A stretch of 64,000 nucleotides of DNA from Gossypium raimondii (lineage: Eukaryota; Streptophyta; Magnoliopsida; Malvales; Malvaceae), in NCBI RefSeq assembly GCF_025698545.1, contig NC_068571.1, positions 30,661,733 to 30,725,732 on the forward strand, read 5' to 3'. Position 1 is the first letter of the stretch. The number at the start of each line of letters is the position of its first letter. Under the pieces are notes generated by a model, which was given only the letters and a program-made list of their open reading frames with translations, was not told the origin of the DNA and did no database searches. The translations under genes and the position numbers were made by a program. This document shows positions 35,683-47,322 of the stretch, piece after piece.

Positions 35683-38009
35683 ATGGCCTTCGATCAGGTT
35701 TCCAGCAACAGCTTCCTCAAAGCCTTGCAGGTTCATTCTTTCATTTTTATATGTTTCTTAAACTTTTTTCTGTTTTCTGAAGAAAGACGTTGCTGACGAA
35801 TTAAACAACATTTATTCTCTTCACTATTTTAATTTATATTTTGGTCAAATTTCATCACTTTCAGTTTGAGTTATGTGTCACAATAGTTAAAAAAAGTTTA
35901 GTCACTGCTTTATAATGCTTTATAAGTGTAGATAAAATAATTCATTGAAAAAATAAAAGTCTTTTTTTAACATGTTTGATAATCTAAAATAAAAAAATTG
36001 TAAATTACACAAATTTTTCAACATAAATGAAGAGTTACTTATCATTTAATGTGAAATTTTTAATATTATCTTATAAATATTGTACTGTTAAATTTTAAAA
36101 ATTACATTTATCAAACTGTCTAATAATATTCTGTATTTTATTTTAAAAAAATATACCAAATAATTTTATAAATTAAATTCCATATTTAACATCTATAATT
36201 TGATATATTTTAAAAACAATATTTAATTCATAGAAGAAAAACGGTTGCTTCATTGTCATTCCCGAGTTTAGAAATAAGCGTTGAGGGTTCCATTTGGTTT
36301 GCTAACTTGTCCTCTTTGTTGAGTCCAAAGTTCATCTTTTTGGATTTTAAGCTTATGTCTGTTCAAACCTTTCTAGCATTTCATTGTTATACTACTTGAT
36401 AAGTTGGATCCGCGTGCCTTTCTGCAGGAGCTCAACAACTTAAAGCCTCAGCTATATTCAGCTGCAAAATACAGCGAAAAGTCTTTGCTGCACAGTGAAC
36501 TGAAGCAGATGTGAGGCTGCACACTTTTCACTTTAAATTTTGTTGCTTTTAGTTCATTAATGCTTTGTGATAGCCTTTTTGATTATGCATTTGATTGAGC
36601 TTGAGTTAATTGCCGCCTTCTTTTCTCCTGATGCAACTCTTTTCTTTATGGATATATTTGTTACCTAGGGTACTGGACAACCTGAAAGATTATGCTGTAC
36701 AGGCTCTTGTTAATGTTGCTGATCACCTTGGCACTGTGGCTTACAAGTTAACTGATCTTCTTGATCAGCAAACGTTGCAAGTGTCAACCATGGAGCTAAA
36801 AGTATCTTGTTTAAATCAGGTAATCTCTTTGCACTTCTCTTGTTTAATATGCTAGTTCAACAACAGTATTGAACGGATGGGCCCTGAACCTCGTTTGTTA
36901 AAATCAGCAACTACTTATGTGCAAAACATACATGGATAGCGAAGGTCTCAGGCAGCAAAAGTCTATGGCACTTACCCCAAGACATCACAAGCACTACATT
37001 TTACCAAGTAAGACTAGTCAGAAGCCTTTCCTAGCAGCTAATTAGTGGGTTGAAGTTTTAGTATGTTTTTTCATTCCCTTTTCCATTAAACCAGATTCTG
37101 TCATTGAGAAGGTACATTTTAGTCGACATGTACAAACAAATCCTAGGCAAAACTATTTCCAGGCTATATGGCTTCTTGCTTCAGGTATAATGTTTCTAAA
37201 CAGGCAGGAACTCTTCTAATTTTCAGTTTTTTTCTTCATTGTTAGCAATAAACTTTCTCATAGGAAGAAGGTGCATATCATGTTACTTACTAAATGTGGT
37301 ATAGATACTCCTGCATCAAAAACACTTTCATGGCACTTAGCCTCAGAAACAAAGTCTACTTTGAAAGGGATTTCACAAACTTTGGGGAGGTTAGCTCGGC
37401 GTAAGAGTTCAATATTGGATCGATAATTCTATTTTTCTTCCACTGTAGTTCTTTTAATGTTCTGGTAAGAGCAATAAGTTATTTCCATTGCTTACCCCGC
37501 AGCAACGGAATCTCCCAACCTCCTAGCAATGCTTCTGGGAATTTCCAGTTATTGGGTATGCTTGTTACATCAGTAGCTCATATTACTGTTGTTACATAGT
37601 AAAGCTTTGGATGAGAAGACTTGTATTTTGACTGTAATGCTTGCAGACAATGGAGAGGGTAGAAATACAAAGTCTCCAGCAATAGCTTTTCCTGCTTCTA
37701 ATTCATTCATGTCAACTCTGGGTATCACACATAGACATAGGGTAATTTTTAAATCAACAATAATACATACATGCTTGACATCTCAGTGAGTACTCTTTTT
37801 TCTTTTTCATTTGTATAAACATGTTGCATGAAGCTTATGAAGGACTCCTGGTTTTGCAGGAGTTGGAGGGATCAAAACCTTTGAGGGCATCCAGATTCAG
37901 ATCATATGGTAACCAAAAGCATGAGATTGCGGGTGCACCAGTTAGGAGCAAAAAGGCGCTGGCAACTTCCTTTGTCAAGCAGAAAAGCAAAGCAAAAGGC
38001 TGGATATAG
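35683..38009 (+). CDS. ABIL1: ABI-1-like (ABIL) subunit of the SCAR/WAVE complex
   Basis: Subunit of the plant SCAR/WAVE regulatory complex, which activates ARP2/3 actin nucleation. Nine exons join in frame to 284 residues: 35683-35730, 36428-36510, 36669-36819, 36908-37007, 37095-37184, 37305-37389, 37503-37555, 37647-37741 and 37860-38009 (TAG). Every intron is GT-AG, and split codons (Met, Asn, Asp, Ser, Asp) reconstruct correctly. The N-terminal half carries the conserved helical Abi region: ELNNLKPQLYSAAKYSEKS, VLDNLKDYAVQALVNVADHL, STMELKVSCLNQ, then RHHKHYILPNS and VHFSRHVQTNPRQN. The C-terminus has APVRSKKALATSFVKQKSK, a conserved ABIL tail. No SH3 domain is present, as usual for plant ABILs. 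Length and tail fit ABIL1 best, but the paralogue number is inference. The start codon is the first ATG after the leader. Confidence 0.92.
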
Positions 38010-38460
38010 TGCATGAGCATGATGAAACTCCATTACAACAAGCCAATGACGACCAACGGCAGTAGTAATGTAATTCTGTCCTTTTCAATTTATGCTGCTG
38101 GAGTTGCGTATATGTGATAATATGTCCCTGGTTTTGTTATTCAGTAGTGGTTGATGAATTGCTCCAGATGATTTCTTTTGTAGGTGGTGCATCAGTCGTT
38201 TATGACCAATGAGTATAAAAATAGCTAATAATGATGATGGGTGACACTATCCATTTTCCACTTAGATGCTAAAAACCCAGACCTGATGTTGACATCATGC
38301 AGCCAATTAAGCATTTGCACTTTATGTTTTGTCTCAGCTAACACAGACATACAAACAACAAGAAATCCTATATTTAATTATATTAGGCCGGTGCTAAAGT
38401 CCCTGAGTGCCCAAACCCCAAAACCGAAAACCGAAAATCAAATCAGAAAAAATTCAGAGC

Positions 38461-38532
38461 TGCGTTTGCCGGGAATCGAGCCCGGGTGAATAGATTGGAA
38501 GGCAATTACCCCAACAGTTGGACTACATACGC
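38461..38532 (-). pseudogene. Decayed tRNA-Gly(UCC) copy
   Basis: 72 bp, first unit of a tandem tRNA cluster. The T arm (CCCGGGCTCGATTCCCGGC) is intact in form and the anticodon TCC is kept. However, the anticodon stem pairs ATTGC with TCTAT and no longer matches, and the acceptor stem has a mismatch (GCGTATG against CAAACGC). Probably not functional. Confidence 0.75.
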
Positions 38533-38656
38533 TTCGTTGACGAATTATATCAGCTAATTATAGTACGAAAATATAAACTATATTGGGGCCTGTTGAAGTC
38601 CCTCAGTGCTCAAACTCCAAACCCAAAAAGGAAATTGAAAATAAAACTATTGCTAT

Positions 38657-38728
38657 TGCGTTTGCCGGGAGTCGAACCCGGGTCTATTGCTTGGAAGGCA
38701 ATTATCCTAACCGTTGGACTACAAACGC
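38657..38728 (-). tRNA. tRNA-Gly(UCC)
   Basis: 72 nt cloverleaf read on the minus strand. The acceptor stem is GCGTTTG/CAAACGC, the D arm holds GTCCAACGGTTAGGAT, the anticodon stem ATTGC/GCAAT encloses CTTCCAA with anticodon TCC, and the T arm is CCGGGTTCGACTCCCGG. The discriminator is A. A T-run follows on the minus strand within about 15 bases, fitting RNA polymerase III termination. Confidence 0.92.
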
Positions 38729-38870
38729 TTCGTTGGCGATATATCTCAGTTAACAATTCTCAGCATATTAAAAAAAAAAGTAAATTATATTAACTATATT
38801 AGGGCCTGTTAAGTCCCTAAGTGCTCAAAACTACGAACCCAACAAAATCAGAAACAGATAATTAAGCTAT

Positions 38871-38942
38871 TGCGTTTGCCGGGAGTCGAACCCGGGTCTA
38901 TTGCTTGGAAGGCAATTATCCTAACCGTTGGACTACAAACGC
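38871..38942 (-). tRNA. tRNA-Gly(UCC)
   Basis: Identical in sequence to the copy at 38657-38728, with all stems paired. It sits in a repeat unit that shares GGGCCTGTT(GA)AGTCCC flanking sequence with its neighbours. Confidence 0.92.
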
Positions 38943-39080
38943 TTCATTAAATAGACCCCGGCTAATTATATTCACAAAATGTATAAAAAAAAAATGTAAC
39001 TTACAAACATAGGGCCTGTTGAAGTCCCCGAGTGCCCAAACTCCGAAGCCCAACAAAAAAGAAAATGAAGATAATGCTAT

Positions 39081-39152
39081 TGCGTTTGCCGGGAGTCGAA
39101 CCTGGGTCTATTGCTTGGAAGGCAATTATCCTAACCGTTGGACTACAAACGC
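39081..39152 (-). tRNA. tRNA-Gly(UCC), one T-stem mismatch
   Basis: Same as the two previous copies except that the T stem reads CCAGG against CCCGG, giving an A-C mismatch. All other stems are intact, so function is possible but less certain. T-rich sequence follows on the minus strand. Confidence 0.85.
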
Positions 39153-40168
39153 CTTGCCGGTAACTACATCAATTGATCGATATTAATAAAGAAGAAACAT
39201 TTTCAAATATTGACTGGTAAAAGGAGGCAAGAGGAATCCATCCACAAGTTTAGTTGGACAAATTTGCAGGCTTTGTGGAGTTTCCAATATGTTGTGGTTA
39301 AATATCTCTTTATTCTGGAATTGGGTTCGGTAAATTAGACAAGGGGAGACCACGTGAGTCAGTATTTTTGTTTTATTCCCCGATGGATGTTACAGTCCAC
39401 TATGGATGGCCCTTCATAATGGAATTGGGTTCGGTGGATTTACTCAAAGGAGACCATATGCTCACCACCTAACGTGAAAGGAATATATACCGTACCATTA
39501 CATCAATTTTGTTTTACTCAAAAATGGATCTCGTGCTTAAACCATTTTGGCCATGATATGGTTCTGTTGTAATCGACTCATTTTATTGTTAATTCTACTA
39601 AATCTCTCATCTTTAGAAAAGTATCAACAGTACAATCTTGGACTTGGCCATCGTGGTTAAATGGGGGATTCTCACCGCAGCAACGCGTTTTGAACGACAC
39701 ATAATCAAAATTTGATATTAAAACCAAAAAGGACAGTCGTACAAATCTGAAAGCCTTACTGGAAAACTTGGACAATTTCAAGGTGAGACTCCTTTTTGCA
39801 CACAGCTCAGCTGAGACTCCTTCCAAGAAATGCTAAACGTACAAGGTTTCGAAGCATGAAAACAATTTGGAGGTTCTATTTTCTTCATTAAAGCTTTGAC
39901 GAAAAGCTTAAAGGTGGAAACAAAATTTTGAATTATTTATATACACGCACGCGTTTGGTTCAAGGCCTGTCATATGTATCAAACAAATTTCGGAATATTA
40001 ACCAAAAACAAAATGCCCCTTTGCTCATTCAGAGATCAACAAAAACAAAACTCATATAAAATTAAGATAGAATAACTGAACACCGTATTGAAATGCAGAG
40101 CAATTTAAAATCTGACGGTCTAAAAAGCAGTAAATCTAGGCCGGGGCCAAGCCAAAAAAAATTTTAAC
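39153..40168. other. Intergenic; imperfect tandem duplication, desaturase 3' flank
   Basis: GGAATTGGGTTCGGTaaATT...GGGGAGACCA at about 39318 recurs as GGAATTGGGTTCGGTggATT...AGGAGACCA at about 39421, an imperfect duplication of roughly 105 bp. The 3' untranslated region of the desaturase should lie at about 39950-40168. The 82-codon minus frame at 39578-39826 has no recognised domain. Confidence 0.4.
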
Positions 40169-41512
40169 TCAGCCGTGGGTATTAAAAGCTTCCCACAACA
40201 AATTCTTTGGGGCAGGGTTAGTTAAGTCTCGAGCTTGCAAGGCGGCAGTCCTCAGAGTCCTAATCGTCGATTTATTCGCCTCCCAGAAAGACAGACTCCG
40301 GTAAGGCAATTTGTGCTTCTTGCAGAGTTCCCTCACCAGAGGGGAAACCTTCCTCAAATGGCACCGTGGCAACCTGGGGAACAAATGGTGCTCTAACTGG
40401 AACTGTAAACCACCGAAGAACCAGTCCATCATGGAAGGACACGAGATATCTATTGTCCCACTTGTTTGCTTCTCGAACCAGTCGTTGCCTGTTGGGAGTC
40501 CAACGTACACATTTGCTGAGAAATGGTTCAATGTGAACTGAACGTGTTGAATCGATGTGACGGCGAAGCTGGCAAGAACAAACATGATCCTCTCTGGCCA
40601 ATTGGGAAGACATGAAACCAGGAGGGGGAACCATGTCCAAAACACAAGGATTCCCATTATGTTAAAACCTCTATCTGGTACACTACGGTTTGAAAACAAG
40701 AGCAAGAATGTTTGGACAAATAGGTTGACCCTTGCCACAATCATGACAGGGTAATATGTCCAGTGCTGGTAACTGACGAGAAACCTTGCTAAAGGATCGA
40801 AATTTAATGTCCTTCCATAAAAGCTAGAGGTTAAGGAAGTGAAAAAGTGTGAGGAGACGGCAAAAACAGGAATGTGCTGGAGATCGGGATCGTGGTCGAG
40901 GCTGTTGCAGGCAATGTGGTGAGCATTGTGAGTCCATTTCCACCAGGCAATGCTGATCCCGGTTAAACAATTCCCAGATAAAATCTGAGCGAGCTTGTTG
41001 TAACCGCGGCTAGTCATTACCTGGTAATGACCTGAATCGTGACCAACGTATGCGCTTTGCATCCAAAGCAAGCCCAACAAGATGGCCGACCCAAGATGTG
41101 CCCACACGCTATCACATCTCAAAACACCATAAAGAACAACAAGAAACAATAGAGCTACAGCTGTAAGTGAAAAAAGGGCTACATGTCCTTTCTTTTCAAA
41201 CATACCGGCTTTGGCAAACTCCGAGACCAGCCTCCTATAATCCTTGGATACCTCCGACACCTCGAAATTTTTGAGATGATACCCAGTGAACAACTTGTCA
41301 AGATACTGCCAAGCCGTTCCAGGGTGATACGCCAGAAACGCATCGGTAACATCTTGGCCGGCCAGATTCAAAAGCGGGATTTCCCCGCCGGGATGCTCCT
41401 TTGCCCACTCTGAAACATCGTAAACCTTGCCCTGGATTGAGATCCACAAATCCCCAGATTTGTTATGCTCTTTCAGCTCTTCCGCACTAATGTATCTTTT
41501 CTCACCCTCCAT
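40169..41512 (-). CDS. SLD1: Sphingolipid (long-chain-base) delta-8 desaturase, cytochrome b5 fusion
   Basis: Front-end desaturase of the endoplasmic reticulum that introduces the delta-8 double bond into the long-chain base of ceramides. It is a single uninterrupted frame of 447 residues, the usual length for plant SLD proteins, which are typically intronless. An N-terminal cytochrome b5 domain covers about residues 5-100, with the haem motif HPGG at 40-43 and the second haem His at 63. Membrane segments lie near 112-130, 138-155, 255-273 and 285-325. The three histidine boxes are HDSGH at 158-162, HNAHH at 195-199 and QLEHH at 372-376; the Gln in the third box is the mark of front-end desaturases. 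All iron ligands are present, so the enzyme should be active. The Met at 41512 immediately precedes the b5 domain (EGEKRYISAEELKEHNKSG). A delta-6 acyl desaturase has the same architecture, but those are rare in plants outside a few families. The locus number SLD1 is a family name, not a proven orthology. Confidence 0.93.
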   Translation of the reverse strand: MEGEKRYISAEELKEHNKSGDLWISIQGKVYDVSEWAKEHPGGEIPLLNLAGQDVTDAFLAYHPGTAWQYLDKLFTGYHLKNFEVSEVSKDYRRLVSEFAKAGMFEKKGHVALFSLTAVALLFLVVLYGVLRCDSVWAHLGSAILLGLLWMQSAYVGHDSGHYQVMTSRGYNKLAQILSGNCLTGISIAWWKWTHNAHHIACNSLDHDPDLQHIPVFAVSSHFFTSLTSSFYGRTLNFDPLARFLVSYQHWTYYPVMIVARVNLFVQTFLLLFSNRSVPDRGFNIMGILVFWTWFPLLVSCLPNWPERIMFVLASFAVTSIQHVQFTLNHFSANVYVGLPTGNDWFEKQTSGTIDISCPSMMDWFFGGLQFQLEHHLFPRLPRCHLRKVSPLVRELCKKHKLPYRSLSFWEANKSTIRTLRTAALQARDLTNPAPKNLLWEAFNTHG

Positions 41513-41724
41513 TGAACCTCAACCAAAAATCTTTTCCTTGCAAATCCAAGTATACAAATCAAAACCAAGAAAACCCCACTCGGTGTTTTCTTGATTCTTT
41601 TTTTTCTGGAAATGGGTTTCGGACTGTTCAACCAAAAGAATCCATTAACAAGAAATCTGATCTGGTTTTGATCCTTAAAACTTTCTCCTCCAATATCTCT
41701 CTCTCTCCCTCTTTATCTCGATTT

Positions 41725-41732
41725 TTTATATA
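41725..41732 (-). promoter_or_regulatory. Candidate TATA box for the desaturase
   Basis: TATATAAA on the minus strand about 215 bp upstream of the ATG, followed by a GA-rich leader (GAGAGAGAGAGATATTGGAGG area at 41690-41708), a common plant core-promoter layout. Confidence 0.5.
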
Positions 41733-41739
41733 TGCTTTG

Positions 41740-44700
41740 CACTGCCCCTCTGCTTTTACGGAGATTTTAACGAAGGTTACTTGCGCTAGACTTTTGCGTG
41801 ACTAGATATTTTGTCAATTTAAATACTATCTTTAATTAACTTTTTCATATCTCATCTAAATAAGGTCTAATTTTGCTCCCACTACTCAATATTTTTTTAC
41901 ACTTACAATTTAGTCTTTTATTTAACAATTAAAGAAAATATGTTAAATTGGGTGATGTGATTTTTACTTAAAATTTATAAGTAAAGACTTTTTATTTTGC
42001 TTCTTTAAAATGAAGCTAAAACCGATAACACTTATTTTACTTAGTTAACTTTTCATACGTGCAATCTTGATCACCTAAGCACCTTTTTTTATTTTAAAAA
42101 TTATCAACTGATTACATCACTAAAATTAAAATATGCAAAGAGTTTAGACACTAACAACATAATTAAACCTCTTTAAATCTAATCTAAATAAACATCTTAC
42201 AAAAAGATTATTAAACTAATTTTTCTTTTCAAACTTTTAATTTAGTACTATAAAAATTACAGCCAATAAGGAGACGTTTTAAGTTTGACGAAGAGCCAAG
42301 GCCCCACGCGCAAGCGCAACAGCCACTAGGTAGCTCATAATTGTATTATATTTTATGAACATGTGAATCAGATCCTTACACATTTGAATCCCCCTCATTT
42401 ACAAAACAATTGCATTCCTCTATTTATTTCATTAGTCATGCCAGTTTTTAAATGTACAATTGGATACAATTTTTAATAGAAATGACCAATTTGCTCTTTG
42501 ATCTAACGTATATGAATTAATTCGTTCACTTTTTGAGTAGAGGGAGCAAATTGCAATCTAGTTTTTAATATAAGGGCCTCCATGGTACTTTTACCCATAT
42601 TTTATCAACTTGACAGTTCTAATTAGGTTAAGATTTGCTTCAAGTTCTTGTATTTTTCATAGATTTAGGATTTAGTCTTCTTAAATTTATTTTCAGGAAT
42701 TTAGTCCTTCTACATTTTAATTTAAAATATAAGTTTGATTGTTAATATTATTAACTTCATGCCTATTTTAATGTTATTTTATTTGTTATATGGTTACCAA
42801 ATGAGTATTTTTTATTTCAAAATGTCACCCCAAAGAATTTAACAAAATAATCTCAAGAATCAGACCTAAATTTTTAAATTGAAAAGATGAAGGACTAAAT
42901 TAGTAAAAATAAAATAAATAGATTAAATTTTAAATATTTGGAAAGTGTAAGGACTTGTACCGTATTTTAACGGGTATATTGACAAGTGGTCTAATTTCCG
43001 ACCCCAAAAAATAAAAAATAAAAAGTAGTCTGATTTGATTATTAGGAAAAAGATTTGTGGGCCATGTAACAGGTAAGGGGGTTTGATGAGGTAGGGTACA
43101 TGGATTTAATGTGGACCGCCGTAGCAGAATATTTATTTTCATTTTATTTATTTGTTAGAAATTGGAGATATTTTGGGAAAGGGTGAAGATGGTGGAGCTT
43201 TGCACCTCGCATCGCATGTGAGTTATGAACAAAGACACTGCCCTGCCCTTCACCTTGTTACTGTTATGCATTTGACCCATTTCTTTTTCCCTTTTTTTTT
43301 TCTTTTAATTTTAATATCCATTAAAATGAAAATTGTATGCCTTTTGAAGGTTTAAATTTTTTGCCAAATTAATTTTTTAAAAGGAGTTGGATTGTTTTTT
43401 AATTATTGATTAAAATCTTAATTAAGCAGGATAATACCTGTATAATTAATAATGTTGATATCTTAGGCGTAGAAGTTAGAGCAAGGAAAGTCTGAAATAA
43501 AAATAATTAGTTTCAATAAATATCTAAAAATAAAATATCAGCAAAACTGAATGAAATGATTGACCAAAAAACCAAAGCTGGACCACCGACACCTAGTGAG
43601 AATATGAATTTCTTGGAGGAACAAAAGGAAAAGTATGTCTCCAATCTCCATCATCAATTTTGTTGTTAAATTAAAATGCAGGAATAAGGGTAAATATTAA
43701 ACACAGGCCAGATGAGAAAAGGGCAAATGGCGACGTATATGAGAAGGTGGTTTAGATTTTAGAGTAGAATAATGATTGGTCTGTCAACAAGTATGATTAC
43801 TTTAATTGGAAAATAACAGCTGTTTCTATAATTTATTTCCTCAAACAAGCAGATCAATTTTAATAAATTATCCATTAAAGTATAAACAACGAGGAATTAG
43901 ATGTATGGAAACACCAATTGAGAATATGCCTCCTCAACTTAAGCGTGTTGGTTAGGCGGAAATAAAGGGTTGAGTTTTCGCTTGATATTTTGCTTTTCTT
44001 TTAGGAGAAGTCTTCAAAAAAAATATAAACCCCAATATTTCTGGGTTTTCTTTTTTATTGCTTTTGACTTTATAAGGAAATATAACAACCGATGACTAAT
44101 TCTGCACTCCCACGTTTAATGAGTATATATATATATTACAAGGTTAAGTTTAACGACTTCAAAAACGAGTGGCAAAAAATAGAGTGGGGCTCACATGGTA
44201 CTATTTTGAGCTAAGATTAGCGTTCTTCAAAAAATGTTTTACAATAAAAGAATTGAGTTGAAAAATGTATAGAATTGTACCAAGTTGGACCTCACATCGT
44301 TCTATATTTTTTTATCAACATATCTTTTTTTTAATGTATAGAATTGGATTATCTACCTTAAATCCTGAATTTAGAAGGTTCAAGATTCGGGATAGAAAAA
44401 TTACCAAAAGTATGTGTTAATGACATTAAATAATTGGTAATAGATACATGATGATCTGCGTCTTTATTTCATAAATTCATTTTCTCGTTAAAATTATACA
44501 AGTTTAAAAGTTTTAATTACTTATTTTTGTTGTAAAAGGTATCATAAATAAATTTATTTGGTAGAACTTGAGTGAAAATTTTATGCTTTGTTGAGTTTTT
44601 TGTTTTTGAAATATAAAATAGTTAAAAGAAAATGTGTTTTTGTTAAAAATATTTGATTTTTAAAATATATATATGAAAATATAAAATTATAAAACTAAAA

Positions 44701-47100
44701 AAATTGAAAATAATATTTTTAAATTTTATATTTAATTAATGCATTTACTTCGATTCAAATTCACATATTTTTTCCAACCATTTTTAATACAAAATCTCTA
44801 ACCATGATTTGAGTTAGGGATATCTTATTATATTTTTCATGTTTCTATTTATAAAAAGGTGTCAAATGTATTTCTTATATTTTTATTATTGAAAATTAAA
44901 TTTTATTTTTATTTTTATTTTCAAATAACCAAAAAAAAAACAATTTTTCACTATGTGAATTTGGCCCTTAAACAATAGGTTTATCATATTAATTAATAAT
45001 AGATTACAGCACATTCATAATATGGGTAAAAAATTATATAAAAATTTTATCTAAAAATCAAATGAGCCTTTGGTTAAAAAGACAAAATTGAGATTTTGAG
45101 ATCTTGATGTCTTAGCATAGGTGAATCTAGGGGGACTGGCATGGCCCCAACCCCCTTAAAATGAAAAATTATCATTTAGGCTCTTTAAAATTTTTTAAAA
45201 TTTTAAATTAGTAAAGGAAAAATTATACTTTGCCCCCCTAAAATTACAAAAATTTAATTTAATCCTTTAAAAATTATAAAGATATAGACTATAAAAAATT
45301 AAAATTTCATTAGGCCCCTAAAAAATTGTTCTGGCATTGCCCCTATGTCTTAAGTCAGATTTCTAAGATTTTTAATTGAATTATATGAACCCAAATAAAT
45401 CTCATCCGACGATTTAATGGACGTACTAAATTAAAAGTTGAACATTATAAATTGATCTCCTTCTACCTGTTAGGGTTACGCATAAAAATTTATAGTCCCG
45501 CTCACGTAGGGTTTGTCTAATTAAGGAAAAAGGTGAAGAGAAAGAAATCAATTTATTAAGTGTTGTTTCATTATCATGTAGAGTTTTGGTTTGAAAAATC
45601 TTAAAGATCAAAAGATTTTGAACCTCGTTGGCTTGATATCTTTGAAAAGTAGTAAAAATATCTAGAAATTATTTGTATCTAAGATGTAAACTCCACCAAT
45701 AACTACTTGACACCCGGCATAGTTACAAGGAGAGGACGACTTATTGCTTAATTCTGCCACTATTTTATTTTCCATGCCATGCTTTAGGGGGTTTCAGTTG
45801 ATTGTAGGTGTCAATGAATTTCCATCTTGTGTGCAATTTGTAAAGTGGGAATCTTTGTATACGCCTTAATGACGGAGTATCTTAAAACAATATATTTTTA
45901 GTGTTTTACAACATAAAAACGTTTGGAAAGGGGTCTGTCATTTACATCCACAACCAAATTCATATGTTTGTTGCGTTTCGCATTCCACCTCAAATGAAAT
46001 ATAATACCCTCAAAAACATATATCTTCTACTTTATTTATACATTAAATTCAAAATTTTGGTTCCAACATCATATGTTTTTTTTCTCAAACCTCCGCTGCC
46101 ATTAAAATATGTCATAGGTTTTTATACCCCTCATAAATTTAAATTTAAATTTTTATATTTTTCGAAATTTAGGTCAACTTATTAACATTGTTAATATTTT
46201 TGGGTTAAAATTTATTAGCGTGATAATCTTGACTGTTGAGCCGAGTTTTGAACTATTAAAATAGAGGACTAAATTTTAAAAATAAAAGTACGGAAATTAA
46301 ATCTCAAATTTATGAAAAGTATAAAGACTTACGACATATTTTAATCAATAAAAATATTTTTTGAAAGAGTTAGATATTTACATGTGTCCAAAATAATTTT
46401 GGTTTATGGTTTGATTTGATTCGGTATTGGGTTTTGCTCATAAAAACTTTTTTAAAAGAATTTTATGAAAATTTAAATTTCTTTTATATTCTTTGGGATT
46501 TTTTATAATTTTAAGGATTTTTGAATGTTTTGAATTTTATAGTTTTAAAAATAATAATTAAAAATAATTCTTATAGATATTTAAAAAAAAGTGTAAAAGG
46601 CATAGTAAGTACTAAGGTACAAAACTACATATTATAAGTGTATATTTTAAGGTTTGATATAATATTATAACTTGAAAGGATGGCATTAAAAATAGCTTAG
46701 TAAAAGCCGAATGATAAAAAAGAGGGTAGGCAGAGAAAGTGGGGTTGTGTGTCATTTACCTTATAAAAGAATAAAGCTTTAATCTCGGAATAGACAATAG
46801 AGTCAGCACCTCAAGTTTGATGATTAACCCTTTTTTTTTTTTATGCTTAAACATGTGTAGATTTTTCAACATTGTTTATTGCTTCATCTAACCCTTATTA
46901 AGGATTCCTTAGCCTTACAACTGTACCACCTACACCCATCCACCAATGCTTTAAAGCTAAGTCTGTAGAATGCTACTTTTCGGGACTAATATTTGATAGG
47001 TACATCATAAAAAGTAAAATTAAAGTTTGTATAATTACGTGTAGACATTACTAAACTGTTGGACAAAAACGGAAAAAATTAAAGTTGGAAGGGACTAATT
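41740..47100. other. Long AT-rich intergenic region, no gene recognised
   Basis: Over 5 kb of low-GC DNA with many poly-A/T tracts. Fragments of noncoding plant repeats occur: tracts of the type ...TTTAGTCCTT...TTAATTT... at 42620-42960 and 46130-46340, and a repeat-like segment at 45125-45345 with GGGGGACTGGCATGGCCCC and a related TTCTGGCATTGCCCC at the other end. Short frames (e.g. 43152-43355, 45901-46185) have no recognised domain. Confidence 0.4.
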
Positions 47101-47121
47101 AGTTAAGAAAGATTTAAACCA

Positions 47122-47124
<3 letters not shown>

Positions 47125-47160
<36 letters not shown>
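47125..47160. repeat. Perfect (TTA)12 microsatellite
   Basis: Twelve uninterrupted TTA units; likely length-polymorphic. It also makes the poly-Asn tract seen when the minus strand is translated, so that frame is not a gene. Confidence 0.95.
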
Positions 47161-47161
<1 letters not shown>

Positions 47162-47322
47162 ATGGTCTTAGTAAGAAGGAAAAAACAAACAAACATTTAG
47201 CATACATTGCAATTCGATTTATGGTGTTATATACACCAATTATCACTAACTCGAAACTCAAATAAGATCCGGGTTGCCTACTCACGACTCGAACAGGCCT
47301 CATGAAAGCTAGATGAAGCAAA

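Larger units (their letters stand above)
38386..39152 (-). repeat. Tandem array of four tRNA-Gly units
   Basis: Units of about 196-214 bp each contain a tRNA and a shared 3' flank (in plus reading GGCC(T/G)GTTGAAGTCCC, then AGTGC(T/C)CAAAC). The flanks begin near 38386, 38586, 38801 and 39011. The duplication therefore included flanking DNA, not just the tRNA. Confidence 0.85.

Noticed and set aside
40272..40754. Frames overlapping the desaturase on both strands
   Set aside because: Shadows of the desaturase; only the 447-residue frame shows the b5 and His-box motifs.
43152..43355. 67-codon plus frame
   Set aside because: No domain and a T-rich hydrophobic tail; no sign of splicing partners nearby.
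47103..47321. Frame with a poly-Asn run
   Set aside because: Produced by the TTA microsatellite read on the minus strand.
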